The notes under the pieces: generated by a model | Told to the model about the DNA's origin: nothing | Database searches by the model: none | The model's input: only the letters and a program-made list of their open reading frames with translations | Part shown: positions 47,091 through 60,000 of the stretch, piece by piece | Position numbering within the stretch: position 1 is the first letter of the stretch | Layout: each line of letters begins with the position of its first letter | From: Aphidius gifuensis | Lineage: Eukaryota; Arthropoda; Insecta; Hymenoptera; Braconidae | Direction: 5' to 3' | Assembly: GCF_014905175.1 (NCBI RefSeq) | Contig: NC_057793.1 | Span: 3,534,001-3,598,000 of the forward strand | Length of the DNA: 64,000 nucleotides | Position numbers and translations under genes: made by a program

Positions 47091-47185
47091 TCGTCTCGTC
47101 TCTCGCGACGAGAGAAAATTCGTCTCTCGTCTCGAAATTTATCGTCTCTCGTCACCTCTCTCTCGTCTCGTCTCGAGTTCTCTCG
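47091..47185 (+). repeat. Subterminal direct repeat, right copy
   Basis: Partner of 46,621-46,715 in the same orientation, although the element termini themselves are inverted. Confidence 0.8.
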
Positions 47186-47203
47186 TCTATCGCGGCATCA
47201 CTA

Positions 47204-47211
47204 CAAAGAAA
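47204..47211 (+). repeat. Target-site duplication, right copy
   Basis: CAAAGAAA directly follows the right inverted repeat and matches the left copy. Confidence 0.8.
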
Positions 47212-50200
47212 AATTTCAAGTTATTCTGTCAACAAACTACCCATCATTTGTTTTAACAACTAGATATATATTTTTAGTTTTAAAATATAAAATAATGAGC
47301 TTGACACCGACACACATATTTTTCTTATCCATCTTAAGTTTCAATTTTTATTTTTTTTCAAGCCCCTTAAATATATTCATTTTAAATAATTTAAAATTTA
47401 ATGATGTCAACATATTGCTTTTAAATAATTTATTTAACAGACATTGCAAAATAGAGCAATGATCTAAACAGCTATTGGAAACATTTTTAAACATTGCAAA
47501 TAAAAAAAAAAAAGTCAAGAAACAGGTGTTGCTAATTTTACTCCAAGTTAGATTCAATTGTATTTTTTTTTCTTTTTTATTTAAGGTTTTTAATGAAATT
47601 GAAAGAAGCACAGCTGTGTATATTTTTTTTTTTTTTTTTTTGAACAGAATATTGCCAAATCTCAACGTTTTACGATGACATTGTTTTTTATTATTGTTAT
47701 TTATTTTTATCGTCAATGTCATTTATTTAAAAAATTTAAATACAAAAAAAAAAAAATCCATAATTTTTTAACTATTTTATTTGATCGAGCAATTTGAAGG
47801 ATAATTTAAAGCTGGTGCAAGTGGTAAATGGATTGAATGCACTTTGCAATACGAAAGAAGAAAAACGTCTGTGTGGCACTTTTTTTTATTTTTTATTATT
47901 ATTATTTTATTTTTTTTTCTCATCGATATTCTAGTCTAGTACCTACTTATTTACTTGGCCATTAGCTTCACAATTGATGCTCTTTCTATCGAGTATTTTT
48001 TTCAGATTCAATTTCTATATTCTCTTCAATGAATGTTGAAACCAATTTTAGTTGACTCTTTAAAATTCTATCAAAACCAGTGAATTTAACAATTTTAATA
48101 CTTCAAAGTAAAAGCATTATAACCAAATGTTGAAGCACCACCACCAAGTCAAACCGTTGAATTATTTTTTTTCTTTATTTTCACAAAATGAAAGAATGAA
48201 ATTATATATATATTTATTCTTTTTTTTTTGCAGATAGTTTGCTCTCTAATACTCATAAATAAATTCCACAAAGATTTTTATTTCTACTTGGTCTTTCATA
48301 CTTTCTTTATTATCGTAGTAAAACGTTTATTTTGTCATCGTAAATTTATTTTTTTTCGTTGCATCTTTATGACATTCGTTGGCTCGAAGATTTTTTTTTT
48401 TTTTTGTTACTCATTCGAGAATAGGATACGATCTGAACAAAGATATGTATATAATATTATTGGAAAATTTTCAAGAAAATATTGAGCTTTGAATTGATAT
48501 TGAAAATGGGATAAACTTGGGTTTTTTTTTTCATATTAAAAGACATTTTTTAAATAATTTTATTGTCATTGCTTATGGTTTTTAATTTTATTTGAAAAAC
48601 CATTTGAAAAAAAGATGAAAAATAATATATTTGAATTTTTTTTTAATAAAAAAAATGCATATTATTGCATTAATAAATTGCATATTAGATTTTAGAATTT
48701 GGCTGGGTATTTTTTTTTTTTTATACTGTGTAACAAGCTGGCATCGAATGAGACACAAAGTGAATTAACACCTTGTATATATATTTACTTTGGAAGTTTT
48801 AGAATACAATGAATAGCAAGCGTTTGTTACGTCACAATGTGATTTAAACGACCACGATGAAAATGGATTTCGTTATAGGTTTCTCTCGCTGGATTTCGAT
48901 TGAAAGTGGATTACACAGTATCCATATACACATATATAAAAAAAGTGATTTGAATCAATTTTCAAAAGCATCAAATATCATTTTTTTTTTTTTTCAATAT
49001 CAGGATTTAATTTACAAACAAATAAATAAATGAAAATAGGTATTATGCAATGATAAAAATAATTGAAAAAAAAATTAAAAAAAACATAAATAATTGAGTA
49101 GTTGTAATAGGGAGTGAATGATGAAAATAAATGAATATTTTTTTAAATTCAGAATGTTTTAGTCAATGGCACTTGGTGAAAATAAAATTATGCATTATAC
49201 ATAGTTGATTTATTCACTGAAAAGGCTAATATTGCAAGTGACAAATAATTTTTAAGTGAGCTGTATAAATAATTGGCAAAAAAAAAAAATATAAATTATT
49301 TTTTCATTTTTACTGTATTTATTTTGTATAATAATTTAATGTTTAATTAAAATAAAATAATTAAAATCCAATTAATTTTAATATAAAAGCTTTGATTGAA
49401 TAATGATAATATTTTTAATTATTTGTATAAAAATTAAATTACTTTAGAATATAATGAAAATTAAAAAACTTGAAATTACGTTGGAAATAAAAATTTCCAT
49501 TTAATGATTTTTTAATCAACTAATTTTATATATATAATATTTGAAGATGAGACATGGATTTTTATTTCTAAAATAAATATTTAAATTTGAGTAAAATTGA
49601 GTATTAATTAATTGGTAATTCTGAATACTATGGGTGATTTATAAATGAGTATTTTAATTAAAAATCAATATTTAAGAGAAAATATTTCATTGAGTTTTTT
49701 TGAAAAAATAGAAAAACCAATTTTAATTATTTGATTGTTATTTAAATTAAATACCATAATAGTTATGAGTATTTGTTTTCAAGTTTTTCCAAGAAATCCT
49801 TGATTTATTTAGTAATTGGGTATTACCATTACCAATTTTTATCTTTCTCTGGTTTTGATATATTTTTTTTTATGTTGAAATAATTTTTAAAAAAAATTTT
49901 TCTACATTTTTTTATTTAATATAATCATCTGCCAGCAAATAGAGCTTTTTTTAATGGAACACTGTCGCCGACGAGTCCTTGCATAACTTTGATTTATGTT
50001 GAAAGTTGGCTATATATATTTTGAAAAAAAAAAAAAAGAAATAATTTATTTTTTCATATATATATTGACAAATGATTCAAATTTTTGATTACAAAAATAT
50101 TAAATTGTCATTTAATTTTTAATATTCAAAAATATTTTTGTTTTTTTAGTTAAATATCAATATTTTAAAATAGTAAAAATAATAAATATACAGTTACTTG

Positions 50201-52179
50201 AATTTATATATGTATAATAGAAAAAATAATTGAATTTGTATTTTTTAAAAAACTTTCATCTATTTTTTTTTTTAAATATAACCACTGTATTTTTATAAAA
50301 ACTTTCGTATATTTTTAAAAAATATAGTAATGGATGTCGTTTGTTCACTGCTATTTCTTTGTAAATAAAATAATATAAAAATAAAAAATTTTAATCCTAA
50401 GTGATAAAATAATGCAGGATTAGTGTAGAAAAAATATATGAAAAAAAAAAAAAATCCCTCTCACGTTGAGTTTATTTCGGTTAAAATGACATCACAATTG
50501 ACAGTGTGTATTTTTCTTTGAATTTTTTTTATAAAAACATCACTTGATAAAACTTTAGTTTAAATAAATAAATAAATTTCAGTATATACATTGTTTCCAT
50601 TAATTCCTGCTGGTAGATGAAAAAATAAAATTCTATTTATATTAAATTATTTTTGATGTTAATAATTAATTTTATTTTCAAATAATACATTACCCTCTTC
50701 TTCATCAACAACAACAAATTTCAGTCAATCACTTTTAAAATAAGAAAATAAAAATAATAAAAACACTTGTTTAAATTTTGATGAGGAAAATTTCACTTCA
50801 ATTGACTTTATATGAAAAAAAAAAAAAATTTATATAATCCATTATAAAAAGTAATTTATCAAAAGGCTGATGGAATTTTATTCATTATTGTTTTTGAGAA
50901 ATAATATTATAAATTGATTGAAAAATAAATGGAATATTGAAATATGACTTTATATTTTATCAAAGCTTTGATTTTCTCATTTTTTTTTTTAAACACAAAA
51001 TTCAATTATAAGCTACAAATAATAATTATAATAATAAATTTCATGAAATTGAAATAATGCGTGGTAATCGTATATATCTGTGACATTTGCAGTCATCAAT
51101 ATTTTAAAATTTTAATTGTTTTTGAATTAAATAGGAAAATTAAATTTAATATCCATTTATTATTGGGACAAAGGTTAAATAAAATTTCATTAAATAATTT
51201 AGTCAATATTTATTTTTCTTTTTATTAATCGTCTATGACTTGATTTGATTTTTTTATTTATTTTTATACAATGTTGTCTATGTTTATAATTGCAATATGA
51301 GTATCAACATTATTTCATACTTTTTTTTATTTTTCTATTTACAATTTTTCATTTTTTTTTAAATTTAAATCCCTCGAGAATTGTGTATAATTATAAATTC
51401 GATTTTGTAATTTAATTTAAATTCTTTGACATTTTAATTTTTTGGCAGGAATCACATACACTTTGATGTATTCATGTTTTTTTTTTTTTTAATCATTTTA
51501 ATGGATGAAATATATATGCGGGCACAGGAAATAACTCACAAATATTTTTTTTTTTTCAAACTTTTTTAGGGTACGTTATTGCTTACTTTTTTTTTTTCAC
51601 GTTATACACTTAAAACTTTAGTTAATAAATAATTATATTTTTTTTAAACTTATTATTTACAAAACAACTTTTGATTTTTTTTTTCTTCCTTATATTACAC
51701 CGATAAAACAAGTAAATCGGAAAAAATAATTAATTATAAAAAAATTTTTCAATAAAAAAAATCAGTCTTAATATGAATCATTATGAAAATCAAGAGGTCA
51801 TATTAAATTGTTAAATTATTGCAAAACAAAAAATAAAAAGAAATAAAAAAAATATATATTTATTAGGTATACCTATATAAAAATTTGATGAAAAATATTA
51901 AATTGCTTTTTCTTGATAAAGATATAGTGAATATTAATAATTAACGACCACTCACTCGCGTTTAACAAACTCAATGTCCCATATCGATTGTAATTATCAT
52001 GCACTTAATGAAAAATGGTGTCATTTAAATTGACAGTTACTTTCAAGTAATAATAACACCATATATAATATCTATAATAATATATACAGCCGATAATGAA
52101 TTCAACGAAAAATCATTGAATTTGTCATTTCAATATCATTACGATCGATTGTTGATTCGCGAGAAGTGGTATTTTTATG
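47212..52179. other. AT-rich interval without a recognised gene
   Basis: No exon is supported. A pyrimidine tract plus GCAG at about 48,233 looks like an acceptor, but the following frame has no recognisable content and no clear donor. The end nearest 52,180 should include the 3' UTR of the LRR gene. Confidence 0.45.
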
Positions 52180-55100
52180 CTACGAATTTAATGTTGTTGT
52201 GCCAATATTTGTAATATAACTTGGACATGATGTATCAAGTCTATCACCACTTTGTAATGAATAATGTCTATATGTCATAAAATCTGGTGGATTTGTTGGT
52301 ATTGGCTGTTCTCTTTTCATAGCAGCACGTTGTTTTTTCATTTTCATATATCCTAATACTGTTACAAGTAATATAAATACAACAAAACCCATACAACTAC
52401 CAACAATGAGACCCAATCTTCTTGTTAATATACTTGATAAACTAACATTATCACTGCTTATAATACTATTACCAATTATTGAATTTGGTGAATCAAGTGT
52501 TTTAACTTGTGTACAACGACTCATTGGTGAATCAATCATTATTGGTAATACTGTATTATCAATTAAATCATCTTGTGTTGTATTCCATTGCCAAGTATTT
52601 ATATCTTGGGAAATTGGTGTACTCCAACTGCCAAGACCCAGTACACAAATTACATAACGTGTATCAGATGAAAGTTTTGATAGTTTTACTGAACGAGCTT
52701 TTGGATCTAGTAGTTTACCACGTACCTAAAAAATTTATTTTTCTAATTTAATTTTTTTTTTTTTTTTTTTCATAAAGTTGTTGCACTTTTTAACGACAAC
52801 AATTTATAATATACTTTTTATTTAGTTTATAATATATGAAATTTTATTAAAAAAGTCAAGAATAAAAAATTTGAAAAGTTTTTAAATAAAAAAAAAAAAC
52901 AAAATTCATTATTATAATTTTTGATGTAATATATTATATTTTTTTTTTTACCTCATTTACATTGTCAAGTGAATGATATGCAACTTGATATCCATAAAGA
53001 CCAGAATGATTTCTACTTTGCCATGATACAAAAACTGAAAATGGTTGTATATCTTGAATAGCAAGTTTAATAACAAGTGGAGTTGAGCAAAATGTATGTG
53101 GATCAAGATCAAGAAAAACTAAACCACGAAGTTCCGGTGGTTGTTGACATCTTAATAAGCCACTTTCAACATTATCACCAACATTTTCAATATCATTTTG
53201 ATAATTTTTTCTCTCACGATCCAATCTTCCAACGAGTTTTTGATGATCTCTTAACCATTCCCAAAGTTCTTGTGATTCACAGTCACAGTGTAGAGGATTT
53301 TCTATATGAAAAAAAAAATATTATAATGATTAATGAAAAAATGTAAAAAAAACCCAGTGATGGTGATTGTGATGGTATTGATTTTATCTACTGATGAAAA
53401 ATTGTTGAAATAAAATTAAAAAAGCCAAACGTGATCTTAAAAACCATACGTGTTTGATAATTTAATTTAAAAAGTAAAATTTTAAATTTACCTTCAGCAC
53501 GTAGACTACGAATTTGTGTTTCCAATGGTCTAAATGCATTTAATGGTAAATTTTCCAAATAATTTCTACTTAGATCAAGTAGACGAAGTTTTTTCAACGG
53601 TTTAAATGCTTCACTTGATATAGCGCTTATCCAGTTACCATATAAATGCAATTCCACAAGACTCACAAGATTACAAAAGGTATCTTTGCCAACAGTACTT
53701 ATCTGATTATATGATAAATCAAGTATTTGTAAAGATCTTAGATCTGGTGGAAATTCATCCAGTTCTTTAATACGATTATTTGTAATATTTAATATTCTTA
53801 AATGTTCTAAACCCTGTAATCTTTCTTGTGGCATTATTTCTAAACTATTTTGTCCCAAATTAAGTGTCAATAAATTAATTAAACTACTAAAACCACCAGG
53901 TGATATTCTTTGTATACAATTTTTTTGTAAATAAAGATGTTGTAATGCTGGAAATGATTGAAATTCTTGTGATGTTATTATTGTTAAATTTGTACTTGAT
54001 ATGTGTAATTCAAGTAATAATGGATATATTAATTCAGTTGGTTTATCATGAATTTTAATTAATGGATTCTTTGTTAAATTTAACCATGTTAAACCAGATA
54101 AATTATCACCAGATAATGCATATGATGGTATTTCATGAAATTTATTAACAGATATATCAACACGACGTAACATATATGAATGTAAAAAAAAATTAACTGG
54201 TAAATTATTTAATTTATTATTACTCAAATCAATTGATAAAAGACGTGATAAATTTGTCATTGTAAAATCTGTTATTGTTTCAATTTCATTATAGCTAAAA
54301 TCAATTTCACGTAAATATATTAGCTTTGACATTCTACCAATATTAATATTTTTAATATTATTATTTGATAATGATAGTATTTCAATATTACTGACATCAT
54401 CAAGTGAATCATATGGAATATCAATTAATTCATTATTATTTATATTTAATTCACGTAAATTTATTAATCCATTAAATATATTTATTGGTAAATTTTTTAA
54501 ATAATTATTCTTCATATGTATACGTGTTAAATTTGTATTTTTTGAAAATGTTGAATTAGCCAACCATGCCAATTGGACATTATCCAGAATGACTTCTTGT
54601 AAACTGGCCAATTCATTGAAACAATTTTCATTGATGTTACTAAAATTATTATTTGAAGCAACTAATGTACGTAAACTCGGCACGTTTATATGTCCAAGTG
54701 ATGTTATGGTTAATTTATTATTTTCAATATTAAGTTCACTCAATAACTTTAATCCACTAAATGCATTTAATTCAATTGCCATTATTGTTGAATTTTTTAA
54801 ATTCAACTTTTTTATTGGTATATCATTGAGAAATATATTTTCACGTAATATCATTATATTATTATTTGATAAATCTAATATACGTAATTTTTTTAATGAT
54901 GAAAATGAATATCCCTCAATATTTCTTAATCCATTATCTTGTAAATATAATTCTTCAAGTTCATTTAGATCATCAAATATTTTATTGCCAATATTAGCTA
55001 ATTTATTTTTACTTATATCAAGATATTTTAATGATTGCATTGTTTTAAATGCTGAATCATCAATTTTTGATATTGTATTATTTGTTAAATAAAGACGTTC

Positions 55101-57007
55101 AACAAGTAATAAGTCACGAAATAGTTCACTTTGAAGAAATTTTAATTTATTATTACCAAGTCTTATTATTCGTAATGATACTTGTCCATGTAATGAATTA
55201 TTTTCAAGTTTTAATAAGCCATTATTATCAAGACGTATTGACATTAATGAGCTACCAAAAATACTTGAATTTGTTGATGATGATGATGATGATAATGTTC
55301 CTGTTGCTGTTGTTGTTGTTGGTGGTGTTAATTTAAATACATCATTAAAATATTTAATTTGATTACCTTGTAAATTAACATGCTGTAATCCTGACAATGT
55401 AGCCAATGAACCAACTTCAATATTTTCAATGAAATTATTATGTAATAACAATTCAACAAGTTCTGGTAATTCATAAAATATACCATTTTTAATAATTGTT
55501 AATTTATTATCATTTAAACGTAGCTCATGTAGTTGCTTCAAACTTTTAAATGTTCCTTTTTCAATTTGTTTAATATTATTTGTATCAAGTGATACTGATG
55601 TCAAGTTTGGTGAATAGCCAAAGAAATCAATTGGTATATTATCAATAAAATTATTACTCAAATGTAATTGTGTTAGCTTATCAAGACTAGCAAGACCACG
55701 ATTATCAATTCTTCTTATTGAATTTTGTTGTAAATAAATAACTTCAATATTAATACTACCTAAAAATGCATCACTTGGTATTTCAAGTATATTATTTTCA
55801 GCAAGATAAAGTTCACGTAAATTAGATAACTTGGTAAATACACCACCAATATAATGTATATTATTATGACTCAATTCAATTGTACGTAAATTAATATTAT
55901 TTTTAAATGTTTCAATATCTAGAAATACAATTTTATTATGACTAAGATCAATTGATTCAAGTTTATTTAATGATAAAAATGCATATTTATTAACACTGTC
56001 AATTGAATTATAATATAATGATAATGTTTTAAGTGTTGGACATGATTTAAAACAATCATTTTGTAATTCATTAAAATTATTACTACTTAAATCAAGTGTT
56101 AATAAACCATTGATTATTGAATAGCCATCATTTGGTAAATTGCTTATTTCATTCCATGCTAATTTAAGTGTTATTAAATTATCAAGTCTTCTTAATGCTG
56201 TCATTGGAAATAATTTTATTTTATTTTCAGCAATATCAAGCTCAGCAAGATTTTTTTCAAGACCAGCAAATGTATGCTCTGATATTGTATTTATTTGATT
56301 ACTTTTAAGACTTAATTTTATTAAATTTAATCCCCAAAAGCAATATGATGGTAAATCTTGAATTAAATTTGATTCAAGATCAAGACCAATAAGATTATGT
56401 AATCCAGCTAATGCTTTTTGTGGTACTTGGGTCAAACGACTTTCAATAATACCAAGTGATTCAATACTTTGACGTAAATTTAAAAATGCATTTTCATTTA
56501 TGTCTTTTAAATTTGAATGTGATATTTGTAAATTACGTATATTTGAACCATGAGGAAATGATCCTTCTTTAAATTCAACAATATTTTTATCCAATTCATA
56601 GACACTCAATGATTGAACAATTGTTGAAGGACCTAGAAATATATTTAAACAAAAAAAAATATTAACAAAATAACAAATAAAAATAGTTTTTCTTTTTTTA
56701 ATTTTAAAAAATTATTTTTTTGTTTGATTGGTCTTGTTACTTTACCTGCTTCATTTAAAACAGCTTGCATTGCTTTTTTAAGTGTGTCTCCATTTGCGCC
56801 AGCGCATTCAAGAAACAATGCATCTTCAAAACTATAACATGGACAATTTGGCATAACTTCACTTGGTGGACATTCTGGTATTTGTTGTCCCCAAATAAAA
56901 TCAATTTCCATTGTTGTTATAAATATTATTAATATTATATTTAGCCTTTTTTGGCTATCATATTTTTTATTTCTTTTATTTCGTTTTAATAAATTCAACG
57001 TCATCAT
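52180..57007 (-). CDS. Artichoke/chaoptin-type LRR receptor-like protein with FN3 and TM
   Basis: Four minus-strand exons, 57,007-56,746, 56,632-53,492, 53,301-52,952 and 52,725-52,180, give 1,432 residues. A hydrophobic segment at about 22-39 is the likely signal peptide, then a Cys-rich cap (C-P-P-S-E-V-M-P-N-C-P-C). About 40 leucine-rich repeats of about 24 residues (L-x-x-L-x-L-x-x-N-x-I) fill residues 90-1,130, then an LRRCT cap (N-P-L-H-C-D-C). A fibronectin type III-like domain follows at about 1,200-1,285. One transmembrane helix (about 1,355-1,377) precedes a tail of about 55 residues. Architecture and N-terminal cap resemble insect proteins named artichoke or chaoptin, which act in sensory-organ matrix or photoreceptor adhesion. 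Fly chaoptin is GPI-anchored, so a true TM and tail differ. The strong acceptor just before exon 1 (at 57,061) implies an upstream non-coding exon. Confidence 0.9.
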
Positions 57008-57061
57008 CACCTCACATTCGTGATTATATTTTTTTTATTAATTTCAAGCATAAAGCTTTGT
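57008..57061 (-). other. 5' UTR part of the first coding exon of the LRR gene
   Basis: On the minus strand a pyrimidine tract with TTTCAG ends at 57,062, so the exon carrying the start codon probably begins at 57,061. The transcription start would then lie further right, in an exon not identified here. Confidence 0.5.
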
Positions 57062-60000
57062 CTGAAACAAACAAACAAACGAAAAAATTATTAACTAAAT
57101 TTATAGAAAATTAAATAGAACATTATAAAATAATTTTTTTTTTTTTTTAAGAAAAAATTTGTGTGGGATATATATCAGTGTTTTAATGAGTTCACGTTGA
57201 AGGTGACATCCGTTCTAGATGAAGAGGAAACGAGTAGAATTGTGAAAGTCACTAGTTCACTGAAAAATTCGTATTATATATTTATGAACAATGTTTTCAG
57301 TTTATTCTTCCTGTTGCCTTTTGTTATTCATAAAATGAAATAATATTTTTCTTTTTACTATTTTTATCAACAACATATCTCTAACTTTACTTTTATCAAA
57401 TTTTTTTTTTTTCTTTTTTAACAACATTAGAATACAAGAAAAAATAAAATTTTCAACAGCTTTTATTTATTTTTTTTCTCTTGAATATATTTTTGCATAC
57501 TTAATTTGTAATGAATAATTAAATTTTTTTTTTCTTTTAAATTACAATTAGTTAAGCAATATATACGTATACTTTGTGTGTAAATTTTTTAATGATTTAA
57601 TTAAAAAAAAACAAGCTATCGATGAGAAAGTAACGAGTTACTTTAAATAAAAAAAAAAAAAATCTTCAATTGAGTCAAAGAGAATTTTAGTTGTATGTAT
57701 ATGGAATACTTTTAAAACTTTTTTTATCAGTTTTTTTTTTCTCTTTTCATTTCTAAAGGCAATTTCCTATATATATATTTACATTTTTTTTTTGTTGTTA
57801 AATATGACTGACTGATCAAAGTCAATGAGAATTTTGAATATTTATTTTTTATTATTTATTCGTTTGAAAATAGTTTGCAGTTTAATTTACGCATATATAT
57901 TTTTCAGTCACATTGATGAATGGTAAAAAAATTTTTTTGTGAATTCCATCAAGTTGATACTGTAATGATGTGTCAGAGAAACCGAATCGCTAGAGAAAAA
58001 TAGTTAATCGATTATCCCTCATATATATATGTGCAGCAATCCGTTTGCACATACTCTCTGACATTTTGTTACGTGTCAAAATGTCAAGTATAGTGAAAGC
58101 AAAAAAAAAATAAAAAATAAAAAACACTCGATGAAAATAAAGAAAAGGAAAATGTTATGTTAAAAATAAAAATGGTGAAAAAAAAAATATATATATATAC
58201 TTGTATGGAAAAAGCAGGGGTGAGTTTTGAAAGTGGTGATAAAGTTTATGTTGATGGCAAAAGAGGGTGATAAGTATTTTGAGATAAGATGTCATTGAAA
58301 CGAGACGATGATGTACATTATGGCGCCAAAAAATCAAAGTGGCAACTTGTATTTATTACTCATGATATTCATCTGGTAATTCAATTGAGCCAAATGTAAT
58401 TTTTATATATCTCAATCTTGATTTCTTTTTTTTAATAATTTATTTCTGAGAATTTTTTCCGCTTTTTTTTTTATTACTCTCACATAATTTAACACTGATT
58501 ATCAACATCTGTTTTAATACTTTAATCATAAGTAAAATTAAAAATTTATAACTTGACAAATATAAAAATTCAGTGCAATATAAATTATTCAAAAAAAAAA
58601 ACAAACGTATATATTTTTTATTGTCATGATGGAACAAGTAGTTTTATCCTGTTATTCGCAATTTCGTGTTAAAAATATAACCATATACAAGATCGAATTT
58701 ATGCTACATTAAACATGTAGGTCAAATGAGGATGATGCTAAAAAAATAAATAATATACGTATCAAGTTGAATATATATTTTTTAAAAAGAAAAATTTATT
58801 ATATTTATTGCTATTGTTAAAATTTTGACGTGATAAAATTAATATTTTTATTTATTGAGACATGTATGTACATGTATGACTAATTTAAGATTCAATCTGT
58901 TTTGTGGTTTATCATATATGTGTTTCGGTTTTGAAGGTAGATCTATTGTTTAAATAATAAATATATGAAGGCGTGGTGAATCAGTCATGCAAGAATATAA
59001 TGTGCATACAGTTTGTGTGATAGTGATTGTAAAGTTCAAAACTCTACTTTTAAAACATGGTGGTGGTGGTGGTGGTGATGATGATAGCGGTGTTGTGAAT
59101 CTTAACGTGAAAATTTATACACATATCTAGTCAAGAATGTCTACCAGAAAATAGACACACTGTTTCCAACAGTACATTCATCAAAATTTTATACATAAAC
59201 ACAATGACAAAGTATAAAATTTTATATAAAAATATAAATAAAACTTTATCTTATTGTTATTTATATAATGTTTTGTTGATAGTCAAAGTTTTGTAAAATC
59301 AACACAAATATATATATATTGTTATTTTTTATACAATGAGTAAATTAAAATTTTGATAAAATAAAACTGCAAAGTTTTTATTGACAATAGTCTTAATTTG
59401 TCTATGTAAATATAAAAAATTAAATAAACTTATTATGATGATGTTGATGATGATTGAATAGTCTTATTGTTACACGAGTAATTAGTGACTTCAACCAAAG
59501 GACCATAGTGACCTAATTTTACATCGTTAGAATTACAAACAGCATCAAGTCATCTGTGATTATTGAACGTATTTGTTACGTTTCACATCACCAACAGAAA
59601 CAAATCACTGATACAATATATATATACATGGCATGATCCAAGTGGAATTCAAACATGTCATGTTACTTTTGCATCAATAATTCTTATGCTTTGAAATATT
59701 CAATTGGCAAATTTCAAGTCACCTTTCTAGAGTTGAATATTATTTTTTACTTTTTATCATTTTCTCTTTTCATTTGTCACTTTTATTTTTTTACTCAATC
59801 AATGTTTTGCAGTTTTTCCAATTCGATAAATACAAATTTTTTATTATAATTTTATGAATTTTTTAAATATTTCCTTTTTTTTTTTTTTGTAAATATAAAA
59901 AAAGTTGATGAAAAACGAGCTGAAGACTTAACTTTTATACACTTTTTATTTCAATTTAATTATATTTTTTTAATAATAAATGAAATTTAAAATATTATTA

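Larger units (their letters stand above)
46542..47203. mobile_element. hAT-type non-autonomous DNA transposon (MITE-like)
   Basis: The 662-bp element is bounded by terminal inverted repeats: TAGTGATGCCGCGA at the left and its exact complement at the right. The ends begin TAGTG, fitting the animal hAT pattern Y-A-R-N-G, and are flanked by an exact 8-bp duplication (CAAAGAAA), the hAT signature length. No transposase is encoded. Both ends carry dense TCTCG/TCGTC arrays. A 95-bp block at 46,621-46,715 recurs as a direct repeat at 47,091-47,185 with 8 mismatches and no gaps. The middle (about 46,735-47,050) is plain AT-rich sequence. Each block contains a short palindrome, TCTCGTGACGAGA or TCTCGCGACGAGA. 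Intact duplication and ends suggest a fairly recent insertion. Confidence 0.85.

Noticed and set aside
46469..47263. Open frames rich in Ser-Arg-Leu-Val in the TCTCG arrays
   Set aside because: They are translations of transposon subterminal repeats and not a protein gene; no transposase motif is present.
48228..48485. Plus-strand frame after a TTTTTGCAG acceptor-like site
   Set aside because: The peptide is Phe/Ile-rich without recognisable content and no clear donor follows.
49165..49183. AATGGCACTTGG, resembling the miR-263 family start
   Set aside because: It diverges after the first nine or so bases and sits in AT-rich sequence with no credible hairpin.
54589..55336. Plus-strand open frames opposite the LRR gene
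   Set aside because: They mirror the leucine-rich repeats on the other strand and have no independent support.
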